The notes: generated by a model not told the origin, from the letters alone. A stretch of DNA of 64,000 bases from Streptomyces zhaozhouensis (GCF_900230195.1 NZ_OCNE01000014.1:62001-126000), one strand, 5' to 3'; counted from the stretch's first letter, positions 27,744 to 36,661 are shown. Numbers and translations are program-made.

Positions 27744-28841
27744 ATGTACCCAGCCCCCTCCCCCGTGGTAACCCGGCACCGGCCACCCCCCGTCGGCGTC
27801 ACGGGCGGCGCGCGCGGCGCGCTCGGCGAGGAACGACCGCGCCGGATCCGCCGGCCCGGCCCCCCGGTGCCGGTCGGCTCCCGGTGGGACCTCGCGGGGG
27901 AGGGCGGCGAACGGCTGCGGGTCGCCCTCGCCTCGGTGCAGCGGGTCTGCCCGGACTTCACCCCGGCGCGGGTGCTGCGGGACGCCGACGGCACGGTGGT
28001 GCTGGCCGGCATGGCCGGGCGGCGCGCGGCCGTCGCCAAGTGCGTGCTGGATCCGGGCGAGAGGCGCGGGGAGCGGTTCGCGCGCGAGTTGGCTGTCAAC
28101 CGCGCCTTTCTGCGCCACCGGCCCCCGGTGCGGGTGCCCCGGCTGATCGCCGACGGCGACCACACGCTGGTCACCGAGTTCGTGCCGGGACGCGTGGCGT
28201 CCCCGCAGCGCCACCCCTCGCTGCCGCCCGCGTGGACGGACCTGCGGGCCACGCTCGCGACCGTGCGGCGGGTCAACGCCTGGCGGCCGGCCGAGGGGGT
28301 CTTCCCCGACGAGGTGAACCACGCGGCCCAGCTGGCGTGTTACCAGCCGTTCGGGCTGCTGACGGACCGCGATCTCAGCGACCTGAGGACACTGCTCCGG
28401 GACGCGTGCGGGCGGGGCGAGCCGCCGCGCGAGTTCGGCCACGGGGAGGCGCTGCCGCCGCATGTGCTGCTCTCCCCCACCGGTCCCGTGCTGGTCGACT
28501 GGGCCTCGGCCGGGTGGCGGCTGCCCGGGTACGACCTGGCGACGCTGTGGGTGGCGCTGGGCGAGTCGCCGCTGGTGCGGCGGCAGATCAGTCAGTCGGC
28601 GCAGGCGGGGGGACGGCCGGCGCGGGACTGCTTCCTGATCAATCTGATGCTGGTGCTCGCCCGGGAGATCCGCCGCTGCGAGCTGGCGGTCCGCCGGGCG
28701 ATGGACCGCCCCGGCAGCGCGTCGGCCGACCGCTCGGGCGGGACGGCGCCCGGCGAGGAGAAGCGGCTGCTGCTGCGCCGGCTGCACGACGACTGGGCGC
28801 TGACCCGCCGCGCGGTCCGGGCGGCGGTCGGCACCCGCTGA
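27744..28841 (+). CDS. aminoglycoside-phosphotransferase-fold protein with altered catalytic loop
   Basis: This 365-residue protein has an APH/choline-kinase-like fold. The N-lobe has VVLAGMAGRRAAVAKCVLD, in which the Lys is the likely ATP-binding residue, then FARELAVNRAFLRHRPPVRVP and the hinge TLVTEFVPGR. The catalytic loop reads FGHGEALPPHVLL near residues 232-243: the usual HGD and N positions are E and H. The following LVDWASAGWRLPGYDLATLW retains the Asp of the metal motif. The substitutions may reduce or change phosphotransfer, so calling it a resistance enzyme would be unsafe. ATG at 27744 is chosen with GAAGGGA upstream; the frame is open from 27603. It is divergent from the NsdA-like gene and followed by a hairpin. 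Confidence 0.72.
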   Translation: MYPAPSPVVTRHRPPPVGVTGGARGALGEERPRRIRRPGPPVPVGSRWDLAGEGGERLRVALASVQRVCPDFTPARVLRDADGTVVLAGMAGRRAAVAKCVLDPGERRGERFARELAVNRAFLRHRPPVRVPRLIADGDHTLVTEFVPGRVASPQRHPSLPPAWTDLRATLATVRRVNAWRPAEGVFPDEVNHAAQLACYQPFGLLTDRDLSDLRTLLRDACGRGEPPREFGHGEALPPHVLLSPTGPVLVDWASAGWRLPGYDLATLWVALGESPLVRRQISQSAQAGGRPARDCFLINLMLVLAREIRRCELAVRRAMDRPGSASADRSGGTAPGEEKRLLLRRLHDDWALTRRAVRAAVGTR

Positions 28842-28861
28842 GGCGGCACCCGGCGGGAGAA

Positions 28862-28915
28862 CGCCCCCGCCCGGCCGACGCCTCGCGGGGGAGGACGGCC
28901 GGCCGGACGGGGGCG
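28862..28915 (+). terminator. 16-bp imperfect hairpin terminator
   Basis: The arms at 28862-28877 and 28900-28915 (CGCCCCCG and CCGGCCG blocks) pair with one C-A mismatch and a 22-nt loop, 20 bp after the APH-fold gene. Confidence 0.55.
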
Positions 28916-29252
28916 CCCGGGGGCGCGGGGAGGAGGCGGCGGTCGGCGTTCCGTGCCGCGGGCGCGTCGCGTGCCACGCGCGCCGGTGGGTGGGGCGCAC
29001 GGGGGCGCGGACTCCGGTGGGCGTGCCGCGCGCCGGTGACGTGTGCGCGCGCGAAGGGCCCGGAGGGGACCGGACGCGTCGCCGCGGCGACGCACCGGCG
29101 GGGCGTGTGGCCACCGCGGCGAGCGATCGGACGCGGCCGACCCGCGTCACCGCCGGGGTGCGCGCGCGGCGCGCGCTCGCGCCTGTTCGCCCCGGGGATG
29201 CGGCTCGGGTGCTCGTCTACGATGTGCGTCATTTCGTGTCACGGGAGGGGCG
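28916..29252. other. gene-free GC-rich spacer
   Basis: Beyond the hairpin, 337 bp before the DeoR/LacI hybrid gene carry no coding pattern I trust: the open frames here are shadows. The last bases hold the ribosome site GGGAGGGG of the next gene. No clear promoter hexamers are visible. Confidence 0.5.
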
Positions 29253-30389
29253 ATGACCGTCATGCTGGTCGCCCAGCGTCATGAGCTGCTGGTCGGGGAG
29301 TTGGAGAGGTCCGGCGTGCTCAAGGTCACCGAGCTGGCCGACCGGCTGCGGGTCTCCCGGGCGACGATCCGGCGGGACCTGATGGAGCTGGAGGTCGAGG
29401 GGCGGGTCACCCGGGTGCGGGGCGGCGCGTTGCTCGCCACTCCCCGCTCGGCGGAGACGGGCCCTCCGCGCGACGGCGCGACCGGGCCGGGCCCTCGGCC
29501 GGCCGGCGGCCCGGCCGGAGGGCTGTCGCTCGGGCTGCTGGTCCCCTCCGCCACCTACTACTACCCGCGCGCGGTCGCCGGCGTCCGCGCGGTGGCCGCC
29601 GAGCGGAACGCGCGGGTGATGATCGGGCTCACCGACTACGCGGAGTCCCGGGAGATGGAGCGGATCGCGGAGCTGGCGGCGGCCGGGGCGCACGGGCTGC
29701 TGGTGACGCCGTCCGGCGACCATCTGCTGCCGCACGGGACCCTGGAGCGGCTGCGCGGGGGCGGGCTGCCGTTCGTCCTCATGGAACGCCAGCCGGCGAA
29801 CGCCTACGAGGCGTGCGAGTTCGTGGCCTCCGATCATCGGCAGGGCGCGTTCGCGGCCGTGCGCCACCTGGCGGGCCTCGGCCACGAGCGGGTCGCGCTC
29901 TTCACCAACGGCAGCCCGACGGCCGCGCTGGTGGCCGCCGGGTACGCGGCCGCCGTCGAGACGCTGGCGCTGCGCCCCTCGGTGCCCGTCGTGGACAGCG
30001 GCCGGCCCTCGCTCGGCACTTCGGAGGCGGCCCGTCACTACGACGCCTTTCTCCGGGACTGTCTGGCGAGCGGCACCAGGGCCGCGTTGGTGCACTCCGA
30101 CCAGGACGCGATCGAGTTGCTGCGCCGGGTCCGGGCGGCCGGGCTGCGCACGCCGGAGGACCTGGCGCTGATCGCCTACGACGACGAGATCGCCGCGCTG
30201 GCCGAGGTGCCGTTGACCGCCGTCGCCCCGGCCAAGCAGCAGTTGGGCGAGCTGGCGGCGCGGCTGCTGCTGGAGCGGCTGGAGGCCGAGGACCCCGCCG
30301 AGGTGCCCGTGCGCCAACTGCTGGTGCAGCCACGGCTGATCGTCCGGGACTCCTGCGGGGCCAGGATGACGGCACCTGCAGCGGACTGA
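29253..30389 (+). CDS. hybrid DeoR-HTH / LacI-type ligand-binding transcription factor
   Basis: The 378 residues join a DeoR-type winged helix (VAQRHELLVGELERSG, KVTELADRLRVSRATIRRDL, VTRVRGGALL; residues 6-65) to a LacI/GalR periplasmic-binding-type effector domain (about 90-370; SLGLLVPSATYYYPRAVAGV, GLLVTPSGDHLLP, GHERVALFTNG, IAYDDEIAALAEVPLTAV). The mixture is known in Streptomyces sugar regulators. The ATG follows GGGAGGGGCG. It lies 89 bp upstream of the DUF2264 gene on the same strand, suggesting it controls that gene and perhaps itself. The effector is probably a sugar or oligosaccharide. Confidence in the architecture is high and in the target moderate. Confidence 0.86.
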   Translation: MTVMLVAQRHELLVGELERSGVLKVTELADRLRVSRATIRRDLMELEVEGRVTRVRGGALLATPRSAETGPPRDGATGPGPRPAGGPAGGLSLGLLVPSATYYYPRAVAGVRAVAAERNARVMIGLTDYAESREMERIAELAAAGAHGLLVTPSGDHLLPHGTLERLRGGGLPFVLMERQPANAYEACEFVASDHRQGAFAAVRHLAGLGHERVALFTNGSPTAALVAAGYAAAVETLALRPSVPVVDSGRPSLGTSEAARHYDAFLRDCLASGTRAALVHSDQDAIELLRRVRAAGLRTPEDLALIAYDDEIAALAEVPLTAVAPAKQQLGELAARLLLERLEAEDPAEVPVRQLLVQPRLIVRDSCGARMTAPAAD

Positions 30390-30405
30390 CGCGAAGTGAA
30401 GCAAG

Positions 30406-30414
30406 ATGCAGCAT
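30406..30414. promoter_or_regulatory. small palindrome before the DUF2264 gene
   Basis: ATGC-A-GCAT lies in the least GC-rich part of the 30390-30478 spacer, just downstream of the hybrid regulator and 65 bp before the DUF2264 start. It is a candidate half-turn operator for that regulator. Evidence is positional only. Confidence 0.28.
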
Positions 30415-30478
30415 TCCATTGACGGGCGGACCTGACCTGCGCGACAGTGCGGAGCGCACCGCCTCCCAAGGAGCTGTC

Positions 30479-32443
30479 GTGAACCACGCCCCCCGCGACC
30501 CCGCGTCGCCCTCCTCCCCGCTGACGGGCATGGACCGAGGGCACTGGGAGGAGACCGCCGACCGGCTGCTGGGGGCCCTCGCCCCGTTCGCCGTGCACGG
30601 CGGCGCCGGTTACCGACTCCCGGGCCCGGCCAGCGGATCGGGGCCGGCCAGCGACGCCCTGGAGGCATACGCCCGCACCTTTCTGCTGGCCGCCTTCCGC
30701 GCCGCGCACGCCCCGGCGCGACACGCCGAGCGGCTGCTGGCGCCCTACGCCGCGGGGCTGGCGCACGGCGCCGACCCCGGGGCGCCGGGCCGCTGGCCGC
30801 ACCCCGCCGAGCTGCCGCAGGCCAGGGTCGAGGCCGCCGCGCTGGTCGTCGCGCTGCACGAGTCACGCGGGCGGCTGTGGGAGCGGCTGGACGACCGGGC
30901 CAGGGGCCACGCCGTCGACTGGCTCACCGGCGTCGCCGAGGCGCCCGTGCCGCGGAACAACTGGCTGTGGTTCCGCGCCGTGGTCGCCGCCTTCCTCCGC
31001 TCGGTGGGCGCCCCGCACTCCGCCTCCGACATCGCCGAGGCCGTGGAGCGCACGGAGGAGTGGTACGCGGGCGACGGCTGGTACAGCGACGGCAGCCGCG
31101 TCCCGGGCCGGCACCGGAACTTCGACCACTACAACGGCTGGGCGATGCACCTCTTCCCGCTCTGGTACTGCCGGATCTCCGGCGCGGCGGCGGAGCCGGG
31201 GCTGCTCGACCGCTACCGGGAACGGCTGCGCCTGCACCTCGCCGACGCCGTCCATCTGATCGGTGGCGACGGCGCGCCGCTCTTCCAGGGACGGTCGCTG
31301 ATCTACCGGTTCGCCACGGCGGCGCCGCTCTTCGCCGGCGCGCTGTTCGACGCCACCCCGCTGGCCCCCGGGCTGACCCGCAGGGCCGCCAGCGGCACGC
31401 TGCGCTCGTTCCTCGAACGGGGCGCGGTCGACGAGCGGGGGCTGCTGCCGGCCGGCTGGCACGGGCGGTTCGACGCCCTGCGGCAGAGCTACTCGGGGCC
31501 CGGCTCCCCCTACTGGGCCAGCCAGGGCTTCTCCGGGCTGCTGCTGCCGCCCGACCACGCCGTCTGGACCGAGACGGAGGAGCGACTGCCGGTCGAACGC
31601 GGGGACTTCACCCGCACCGTGGGACCGCCCGGCTGGCTGGTCTCCGGCACCGCGGCGGACGGGGTGATCCGGGTGGTCAACCACGGCACCGACCACACCC
31701 CGCCGGACCGGCCGGCGCGCGACGACCCGAGCTACGCGCGGCTGGCCTACTCCACCCACGCGGGCCCCGACCTCGGCCCGCCCGACCCGTGGCACGACGA
31801 CCCGGAGGCCGGTTTCCGCGACGGGGACGTCCGCGCTGACCAGGGGCCCGACAACCGGGTCGCGCTGGTCGACGCCGAGGGGCGGCTCTCCCACCGCAGC
31901 CCGCTGCGCCGCCGGGAGGTCCTGGCGCCGGCGGCCGTCTCCGAGCATGTCCCGCACTGGCCGGTGGCCGGCGTCACCGACCGCGAACGGTGGCCGGCCG
32001 GCCCGCCGTTGGTGACCGCCTCACTGGTCAACGGCGCCTGGGAGGTGCGGGTCGTGGAGGTCGCCGGGGACGACCGACTGGTCAGCGTCGGCGGCCACGC
32101 GCTGGCCGCGCCCGCCCCGCCCTCCGGCGGGGCCACCGCAAGGGCCAGGTGGTTGACCAGAGAGGACGGGTTGACCAGTGCGCTGGCGGCGCTCACCGAG
32201 GCACCGGCCGCGCTCACCGAGCACCGGGAGGAGGGGCGCAACGCCTTCGGCGCGCACAGCGCGACGCCGGTCTACCGGGCCACCGGCCCGCTGCACGCGG
32301 TCGGCGTCTTTCTCGGCGTCCATCGCGAGCCCGACCCGCCCGTCCCGCCCCGGGTCCTGCTCTCCCCCGGGCGGGCGACGGTCGAGTGGCCCGACGGCAC
32401 CTCCGACACGGTGCGTTGGCGCTCCCCCGTCCCTTCTCCCTGA
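30479..32443 (+). CDS. DUF2264 family protein, probable glycan-active enzyme
   Basis: This 654-residue soluble protein has the DUF2264 signature order: helical barrel segments LEAYARTFLLAAFRAAH, NNWLWFRAVVAAFLRSVG, EWYAGDGWYSDGS, FDHYNGWAMHLFPLWYCRI, GAPLFQGRSLIYRFA and SYSGPGSPYWASQGFSGL. This aromatic-rich alpha/alpha-barrel resembles unsaturated glycuronyl or rhamnogalacturonyl hydrolase-like proteins. The C-terminal 250 residues are a beta-rich accessory region. No signal peptide is visible, so it acts inside the cell. The GTG start has AAGGAG five bases upstream. Lying between a sugar-type regulator and a convergent GH51 arabinofuranosidase, it probably works on plant-derived oligosaccharides; the exact reaction is unknown. 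Confidence 0.85.
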   Translation: MNHAPRDPASPSSPLTGMDRGHWEETADRLLGALAPFAVHGGAGYRLPGPASGSGPASDALEAYARTFLLAAFRAAHAPARHAERLLAPYAAGLAHGADPGAPGRWPHPAELPQARVEAAALVVALHESRGRLWERLDDRARGHAVDWLTGVAEAPVPRNNWLWFRAVVAAFLRSVGAPHSASDIAEAVERTEEWYAGDGWYSDGSRVPGRHRNFDHYNGWAMHLFPLWYCRISGAAAEPGLLDRYRERLRLHLADAVHLIGGDGAPLFQGRSLIYRFATAAPLFAGALFDATPLAPGLTRRAASGTLRSFLERGAVDERGLLPAGWHGRFDALRQSYSGPGSPYWASQGFSGLLLPPDHAVWTETEERLPVERGDFTRTVGPPGWLVSGTAADGVIRVVNHGTDHTPPDRPARDDPSYARLAYSTHAGPDLGPPDPWHDDPEAGFRDGDVRADQGPDNRVALVDAEGRLSHRSPLRRREVLAPAAVSEHVPHWPVAGVTDRERWPAGPPLVTASLVNGAWEVRVVEVAGDDRLVSVGGHALAAPAPPSGGATARARWLTREDGLTSALAALTEAPAALTEHREEGRNAFGAHSATPVYRATGPLHAVGVFLGVHREPDPPVPPRVLLSPGRATVEWPDGTSDTVRWRSPVPSP

Positions 32444-32467
32444 GCCGACCGGCGTCCTGACGGGCTG

Positions 32468-33991
32468 TCAGGCGCGCCGTCCGCTCACCGTGACGAAGGA
32501 GTGCGGGGGCAGGGTGAGCGTCAACGTCCCCTTCTCCGCGCGCAGTTCGGTGAACGGACGCGCCGAGACCGGGCTGTGCTCCGGGGTGTTGTGGTCCTGG
32601 AGCCGGTCGGCGGTCAGGATGCGCGCGGTCGGCTCGGCGAGGGTCCCGCCGCGCAGGTCCAGGGTGACCTCCGCCGGCCGGTCGGCGTCGAGATTGGTCA
32701 GGGAGACCAGCACCGCCTCGTCCCGGACGCTGGCCGAGGCGGAGAGAGTGGTCAACGTGGCGTCGCCGACCGGACGGCGGGCGTCGTCCGAGGTGGTCAG
32801 GTGAACGGGCAGCGAGGTGGCGTCCTGGTGCCCCCTGTTCATCTCGAAGACGTGGTAGGTCGGGGTGCGGACCAGTCGGTCACCGTCGGTGAGCAGCACC
32901 GACTGGAGGACGTTGACGGTCTGGGCGAGGTTGGCCATCGCCAGCCGCTCGGCGTGCCGGTGGAAGATGTCGAAGTGGGTGCTGGCCACCAACGCGTCGC
33001 GCAGCGTGTTCTGCTGGAAGAGAAAGCCCGGGTTGGTGCCGGGCTCGACGTCGAACCAGGTGCCCCACTCGTCGACGACCAGCCCGACCCGGCGCGCGGG
33101 GTCGTAGGCGTCCATCACCGTGGAGTGGCCCTGGATGATCCGGTCCATCCGCGCGGCGGCGGCCATGGTGCGGTAGTAGTCCTCGGTGGTGAACTCCGTC
33201 GCTGAGCCCTTCGCCTCCCAGGGGCCGGTCAGGGTGTAGTAGTGCACGGAGAGCGCCTGGAAGAAGTTCTTCGGGGTGGCCTCGCAGCCGAAGCAGCTGA
33301 TCTGCCGCATCAGCGTCTCGGTCCAGGCGTAGTCGGCGTCGGAGGCGCCGGCGGCGATCCGGTAGAGCGTGTTGTCGCCGTGGTCGCGGCAGTAGGTCGC
33401 GTACTGGCGCGCCAGGTCCGCGTAGTAGTCGGCACGCATGTTGCCGCCGCAGCCCCAGGCCTCGTTGCCCAGGCCCCAGAACCGCACGCGCCACGGCTCC
33501 TCGCGGCCGTTGGCCCTGCGCAGCGCCACCATCGGGCTGTCCCCGTCGCGCGTGAGGTACTCCACCCACTCGCTCATCTCCCGCACGGTGCCGCTGCCGA
33601 CGTTGCCGCTGATGTAGGGCTCGGCACCCAGGAGTTCGCAGAGCGCCAGGAACTCGTGGGTGCCGAAGTGGTTGTTCTCCTCCACGTTCCCCCAGTGGGT
33701 GTTGACCATCCGGGGGCGGTCCTCGCGCGGGCCGATGCCGTCCTTCCAGTGGTACTCGTCGGCGAAACAGCCGCCCGGCCAGCGCAGGTTGGGGATGTCC
33801 AGCGCGCGCAGCGCCTCGACGACGTCCAGGCGCAGACCCCCCTCGTTCGGTATCGGCGAGTCCTCCCCCACCCACAGGCCGCCGTAGACACAGCGCCCGA
33901 GGTGCTCGGCGAAGTGGCCGTAGAGATGGCGGCTGATGACCGGCCCCTCGATGTCCAGGTTGATGATCGCCCTGCCGCTGCTGCCGGACAT
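32468..33991 (-). CDS. abfA: GH51 alpha-L-arabinofuranosidase, intracellular
   Basis: This 507-residue glycoside hydrolase of family 51 releases terminal alpha-L-arabinofuranose from arabino-oligosaccharides. Typical landmarks are [40 protein letters not shown], the acid/base Glu E177 in [12 protein letters not shown] and the nucleophile E308 in [10 protein letters not shown], followed by [18 protein letters not shown] and a C-terminal beta domain ending [16 protein letters not shown]. There is no signal peptide, so substrates must be imported. The ATG at 33991 has GAGGAGC seven bases upstream. The promoter region holds a TATCGATA palindrome of LacI-operator type. It is convergent with the DUF2264 gene, with only 24 bp between stops. 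Confidence 0.93.
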   Translation of the reverse strand: MSGSSGRAIINLDIEGPVISRHLYGHFAEHLGRCVYGGLWVGEDSPIPNEGGLRLDVVEALRALDIPNLRWPGGCFADEYHWKDGIGPREDRPRMVNTHWGNVEENNHFGTHEFLALCELLGAEPYISGNVGSGTVREMSEWVEYLTRDGDSPMVALRRANGREEPWRVRFWGLGNEAWGCGGNMRADYYADLARQYATYCRDHGDNTLYRIAAGASDADYAWTETLMRQISCFGCEATPKNFFQALSVHYYTLTGPWEAKGSATEFTTEDYYRTMAAAARMDRIIQGHSTVMDAYDPARRVGLVVDEWGTWFDVEPGTNPGFLFQQNTLRDALVASTHFDIFHRHAERLAMANLAQTVNVLQSVLLTDGDRLVRTPTYHVFEMNRGHQDATSLPVHLTTSDDARRPVGDATLTTLSASASVRDEAVLVSLTNLDADRPAEVTLDLRGGTLAEPTARILTADRLQDHNTPEHSPVSARPFTELRAEKGTLTLTLPPHSFVTVSGRRA

Positions 33992-34040
33992 GCGGATGCT
34001 CCTCGGTCGTCGCTGGGCCGCGTCGCTGGTCGACGTCTTG

Positions 34041-34048
34041 TATCGATA
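34041..34048. promoter_or_regulatory. TATCGATA palindrome upstream of abfA, candidate LacI-family operator
   Basis: This perfect 8-bp palindrome sits in locally AT-rich DNA 50 bp upstream of the arabinofuranosidase start, in the divergent spacer with the ArsR gene. Central CG with AT-rich arms suits LacI-type operators; a LacI regulator is encoded at 35632-36636. Confidence 0.4.
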
Positions 34049-34164
34049 AAAACTGGCATGGCACCTTCGAGGCGTCAAGGGGCGGCACCGGACGGGCGGA
34101 GTCGTTGACGCCGCCCTCACGCCTCGCTATATTTGCGTTGTTGCTTAATTAAGGAGATCCAGAA

Positions 34165-34548
34165 ATGCAGGACACCTCCCGGACTCTCGATCTCGTCTTC
34201 GGCGCCCTCGCCGACCCGCGCCGGCGCGCGATGCTGGCGCGGCTGAGCCACGGCCCGGTCACCGCCGGGGAGTTGGCGGAGCCGCTGCGGATCAGCAGGC
34301 CGGCCGTCTCGCAGCACCTCAAGGTCCTGGAGACGGCGGGGCTCGTGGTGCGCGGCCGCAGGGCGCAGTGGCGGACGTGCGCGCTGCGCACCGAGCCGCT
34401 CGACGAGGTGTCCGCGTGGCTGGACCGGCAACGGACCGTGTGGGAGCAGAGCTTCGACAACCTGGAGGACCGGCTGCGGGAGATGCGGCGCGAGCGGGCC
34501 ACCGGGACGGCGGAGGAACAGCGCGACAGGGAAGAGACGGACCGATGA
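34165..34548 (+). CDS. ArsR-family winged-helix repressor
   Basis: This 127-residue regulator has the usual ArsR helix set: LDLVFGALADPRRRAMLARL, then the recognition segment ELAEPLRISRPAVSQHLKVLETAGLV, then the wing RRAQWRTCALRTEPL. No metal-binding Cys motif is present in the recognition helix, so it is of the AHSA1/SRPBCC-linked subtype rather than a metal sensor. AAGGAG lies eight bases before the ATG. The upstream sequence TTGCTTAATTAAGG is strikingly AT-rich for this genome and may include the promoter or operator. It overlaps the next gene by four bases (ATGA), a standard arsR-SRPBCC operon. Confidence 0.9.
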   Translation: MQDTSRTLDLVFGALADPRRRAMLARLSHGPVTAGELAEPLRISRPAVSQHLKVLETAGLVVRGRRAQWRTCALRTEPLDEVSAWLDRQRTVWEQSFDNLEDRLREMRRERATGTAEEQRDREETDR

Positions 34549-35027
34549 ACCGAGACACGCGGCCGAACGGCGAGACGCCGGGCTTCACGCTCACCCGGGT
34601 GCTGGACGCCCCCCGCGACCTCGTGTGGCGGGCGTGGACCGAACCCGACGAGATGGCCCGGTGGTTCCACCCCCGGGGGATGACCTCACCGCGCGAGCAC
34701 CTCCGCGCGGATCTGCGGGTCGGCGGCCGCTACGCGTACGTGATGGTCTCCGACGACACCGGGGAACGCACCCCCACCGGCGGGGTCTATCTGGAGATCG
34801 CCGCCCCCGAGCGCCTGGTCTTCACCTGGGGCCACCCGGAGGCGGCGGCCGAGGACTCCCCCGTCGTCACGGTGGACCTCGAGGACCTCGGCGACAGGAC
34901 CGGGATGACCTTCCGCCTCCGGGGAGTGCCGGGGCGGCCGGGGGACGACTCCGTGTACGACGGCTGGTCCTCCGCCCTCGACGTCCTCACCGATGCCCTG
35001 GCCGACGGCCCCGGCCGCCGGGCGTAG
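34545..35027 (+). CDS. SRPBCC/AHSA1-domain protein
   Basis: This 160-residue START-like (Bet v1/AHSA1) domain protein is translationally coupled to the ArsR gene by an ATGA overlap. Characteristic blocks are FTLTRVLDAPRDLVWRAWTEPDEMARWFHPRG, quoted as the first strand and helix pair, DLRVGGRYAYVMVSDD, GGVYLEIAAPERLVFTWGHP and DGWSSALDVLTDAL. The fold binds hydrophobic ligands or acts as a co-chaperone-like domain. In ArsR pairs it is often the regulated gene, but no substrate is known. The function is therefore a family call only. Confidence 0.88.
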   Translation: MNRDTRPNGETPGFTLTRVLDAPRDLVWRAWTEPDEMARWFHPRGMTSPREHLRADLRVGGRYAYVMVSDDTGERTPTGGVYLEIAAPERLVFTWGHPEAAAEDSPVVTVDLEDLGDRTGMTFRLRGVPGRPGDDSVYDGWSSALDVLTDALADGPGRRA

Positions 35028-35040
35028 GGCGGTGCGCGCC

Positions 35041-35529
35041 ATGCGACCCGACGACGTGCGGGAGGTCCTCTCCCGCCCCCTCGCGCGCGCACTTCTCACC
35101 TCCCGGGCGCCCGCGCGGCTCGCCTATGTCGCGCGGGACGGCACGCCCCGGGTGGTCCCGATCGGTCACCACTGGGACGGCGCCGGCTTCCTGATGTTCA
35201 CCGCCCCCGGCGCCCCGAAGGTGCGGGCCCTTGAGGCCCGGCCGCAGGTGGCCCTCACCCTGGACACCGAGGGCTTTCCGCCGCGCGCGCTGCTGGTGCG
35301 GGGCACGGCGCGGCTGGGGACGGTCGAGGGGGTGCCGGAGGAGTTCCTCGACGCGAGCGCCCCCGCGGGTGCCGGGGAGCGGGCCGCGTTCGCGGCCGAG
35401 GCGCGCGCCCTGTACCGACGGATGACGCGGATCGCGGTCACCCCGGAGTGGGCCAAGCTGTTGGACTTCGAGACCACGCTGCCCAGCGCCCTCGAGGAGC
35501 TCGCCGCGGCCCGGGACGGGGGTGGTTGA
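35041..35529 (+). CDS. PPOX-type (pyridoxamine 5'-phosphate oxidase-like) FMN/F420-binding protein
   Basis: This 162-residue split-barrel protein has RLAYVARDGTPRVVPIGHHWDG, FTAPGAPKVRALEARPQVALTLDTEG and PPRALLVRGTARLGTVEG, the pattern of actinobacterial PPOX proteins that use FMN or F420. It starts 13 bp after the SRPBCC gene and probably shares the operon. A GTG nine bases upstream (35032) is an alternative start. A short helical C-terminus, YRRMTRIAVTPEWAKLLDFE, completes the domain. Substrate and cofactor preference cannot be read from the sequence. Confidence 0.83.
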   Translation: MRPDDVREVLSRPLARALLTSRAPARLAYVARDGTPRVVPIGHHWDGAGFLMFTAPGAPKVRALEARPQVALTLDTEGFPPRALLVRGTARLGTVEGVPEEFLDASAPAGAGERAAFAAEARALYRRMTRIAVTPEWAKLLDFETTLPSALEELAAARDGGG

Positions 35530-35631
35530 GCGGCCGGCCCCGCACCCGGGAAGGCCCGCCGCCGGCCCTGGGTATCGTTGCCGGGCGAGGCCGGCGGGTG
35601 CCCGGCCCGGGGCCGAGGAGGTGGCCGTCTC

Positions 35632-36636
35632 GTGGTGACGATGAGCGACGTGGCACGGGCCGCCGGGGTCTCGGCGATGACGGTCTCCAACGTCATCAAC
35701 GGCCACCCCCACGTCAGCGAGGAGACCAGGCGACGGGTGACGGAGGCGGTCGACCGGCTCGGCTACCGGATGAACTTCGCGGCCCGCCACCTGCGTTCGG
35801 GCACCACCGGGGTGATCGGCCTGGCCATCCCCGGCGTCGACCAGCCCTACTACGGGCATCTCGCCGCGCAGGTGATCGCGGGGGCGCGGAGCCTCGGGTA
35901 CCGGGTGGCGGTCGAGCAGACCGGCGCCTCGCGGGAGGGCGAGACGGAGGCGCTGGCCCACTCCCGGCTGCGGACCTACGACGGGCTGATCATGGCCACC
36001 GTCGAACTCGGCGAGGAGGACGGCGGCGCGCTCTTCGCCGACTTCCCCGTGGTCACGCTGGGCGAACGGTTCCGGGGCGCGCACGTGGACCACGTCGGCA
36101 TGGCCAACTTCGAGGGGGCCGGGGACGCCACCCGCCACCTGCTGGAGCGCGGCTGCCGCCGGATCGCGGCGATCGGCGGGCGGGCGGAGGGCGAGAGCGG
36201 CGCGGCGACGCTGCGCACCGCCGGCTATCTGGCGGCGCTCGCCGACGCCGGGGTGGCGCGCGACGACGCGCTGCTCGCCGGCTGCGCGTTCACCACGGCG
36301 GGCGGGGCCGAGGCGGTGCGTCGACTGCGGGACGGCGGCGTCCCGTTCGACGGCGCCGTCTGTCTCACGGACTCGCTGGCGCTCGGGGTGGTGCGCGGGC
36401 TGCGGGACGCGGGGCTGTCCGTGCCGGACGACGTGCTGGTGGCCGGCTTCGACGACATCCCGCAGGCCGCCTACGCGGTGCCCTCGTTGACCACCGTGGC
36501 CCCCGGCCACACCGAGATGGTCGGGGCGGCGCTGGAGATGCTGACCGAACGGATCGCGGGCCGCCGTCCGGCGGGCGAGGCCCGGAGCTTCACGGGGCCG
36601 CACCGTCTGGTGGTGCGCGAGTCGACCACCCGTTGA
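35632..36636 (+). CDS. LacI-family transcriptional regulator
   Basis: This 334-residue regulator has an N-terminal HTH (MSDVARAAGVSAMTVSNVIN, RVTEAVDRLGYRMNFAARHL with the hinge helix) and an effector domain typical of LacI/GalR proteins (GVIGLAIPGVDQPYYGHLAAQ, YDGLIMATVELGEED, GCRRIAAIGGRAEGE, VLVAGFDDIPQAAYAVPSLTTV). The GTG at 35632 has GAGGAGGTGG upstream; a second GTG follows directly. No catabolic gene is immediately downstream. The nearest sugar target is the GH51 gene 1.6 kb away with its TATCGATA palindrome, so control of arabinofuranosidase is plausible but unproven. Confidence 0.9.
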   Translation: MVTMSDVARAAGVSAMTVSNVINGHPHVSEETRRRVTEAVDRLGYRMNFAARHLRSGTTGVIGLAIPGVDQPYYGHLAAQVIAGARSLGYRVAVEQTGASREGETEALAHSRLRTYDGLIMATVELGEEDGGALFADFPVVTLGERFRGAHVDHVGMANFEGAGDATRHLLERGCRRIAAIGGRAEGESGAATLRTAGYLAALADAGVARDDALLAGCAFTTAGGAEAVRRLRDGGVPFDGAVCLTDSLALGVVRGLRDAGLSVPDDVLVAGFDDIPQAAYAVPSLTTVAPGHTEMVGAALEMLTERIAGRRPAGEARSFTGPHRLVVRESTTR

Positions 36637-36661
36637 CCACCCGTCGTGGGGCGGGCGCGGT

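Noticed and set aside
28990-29256. Small frame in the spacer before the hybrid regulator
   Set aside because: It is Arg/Gly-rich with no ribosome site and overlaps the true start region; it looks like GC noise.
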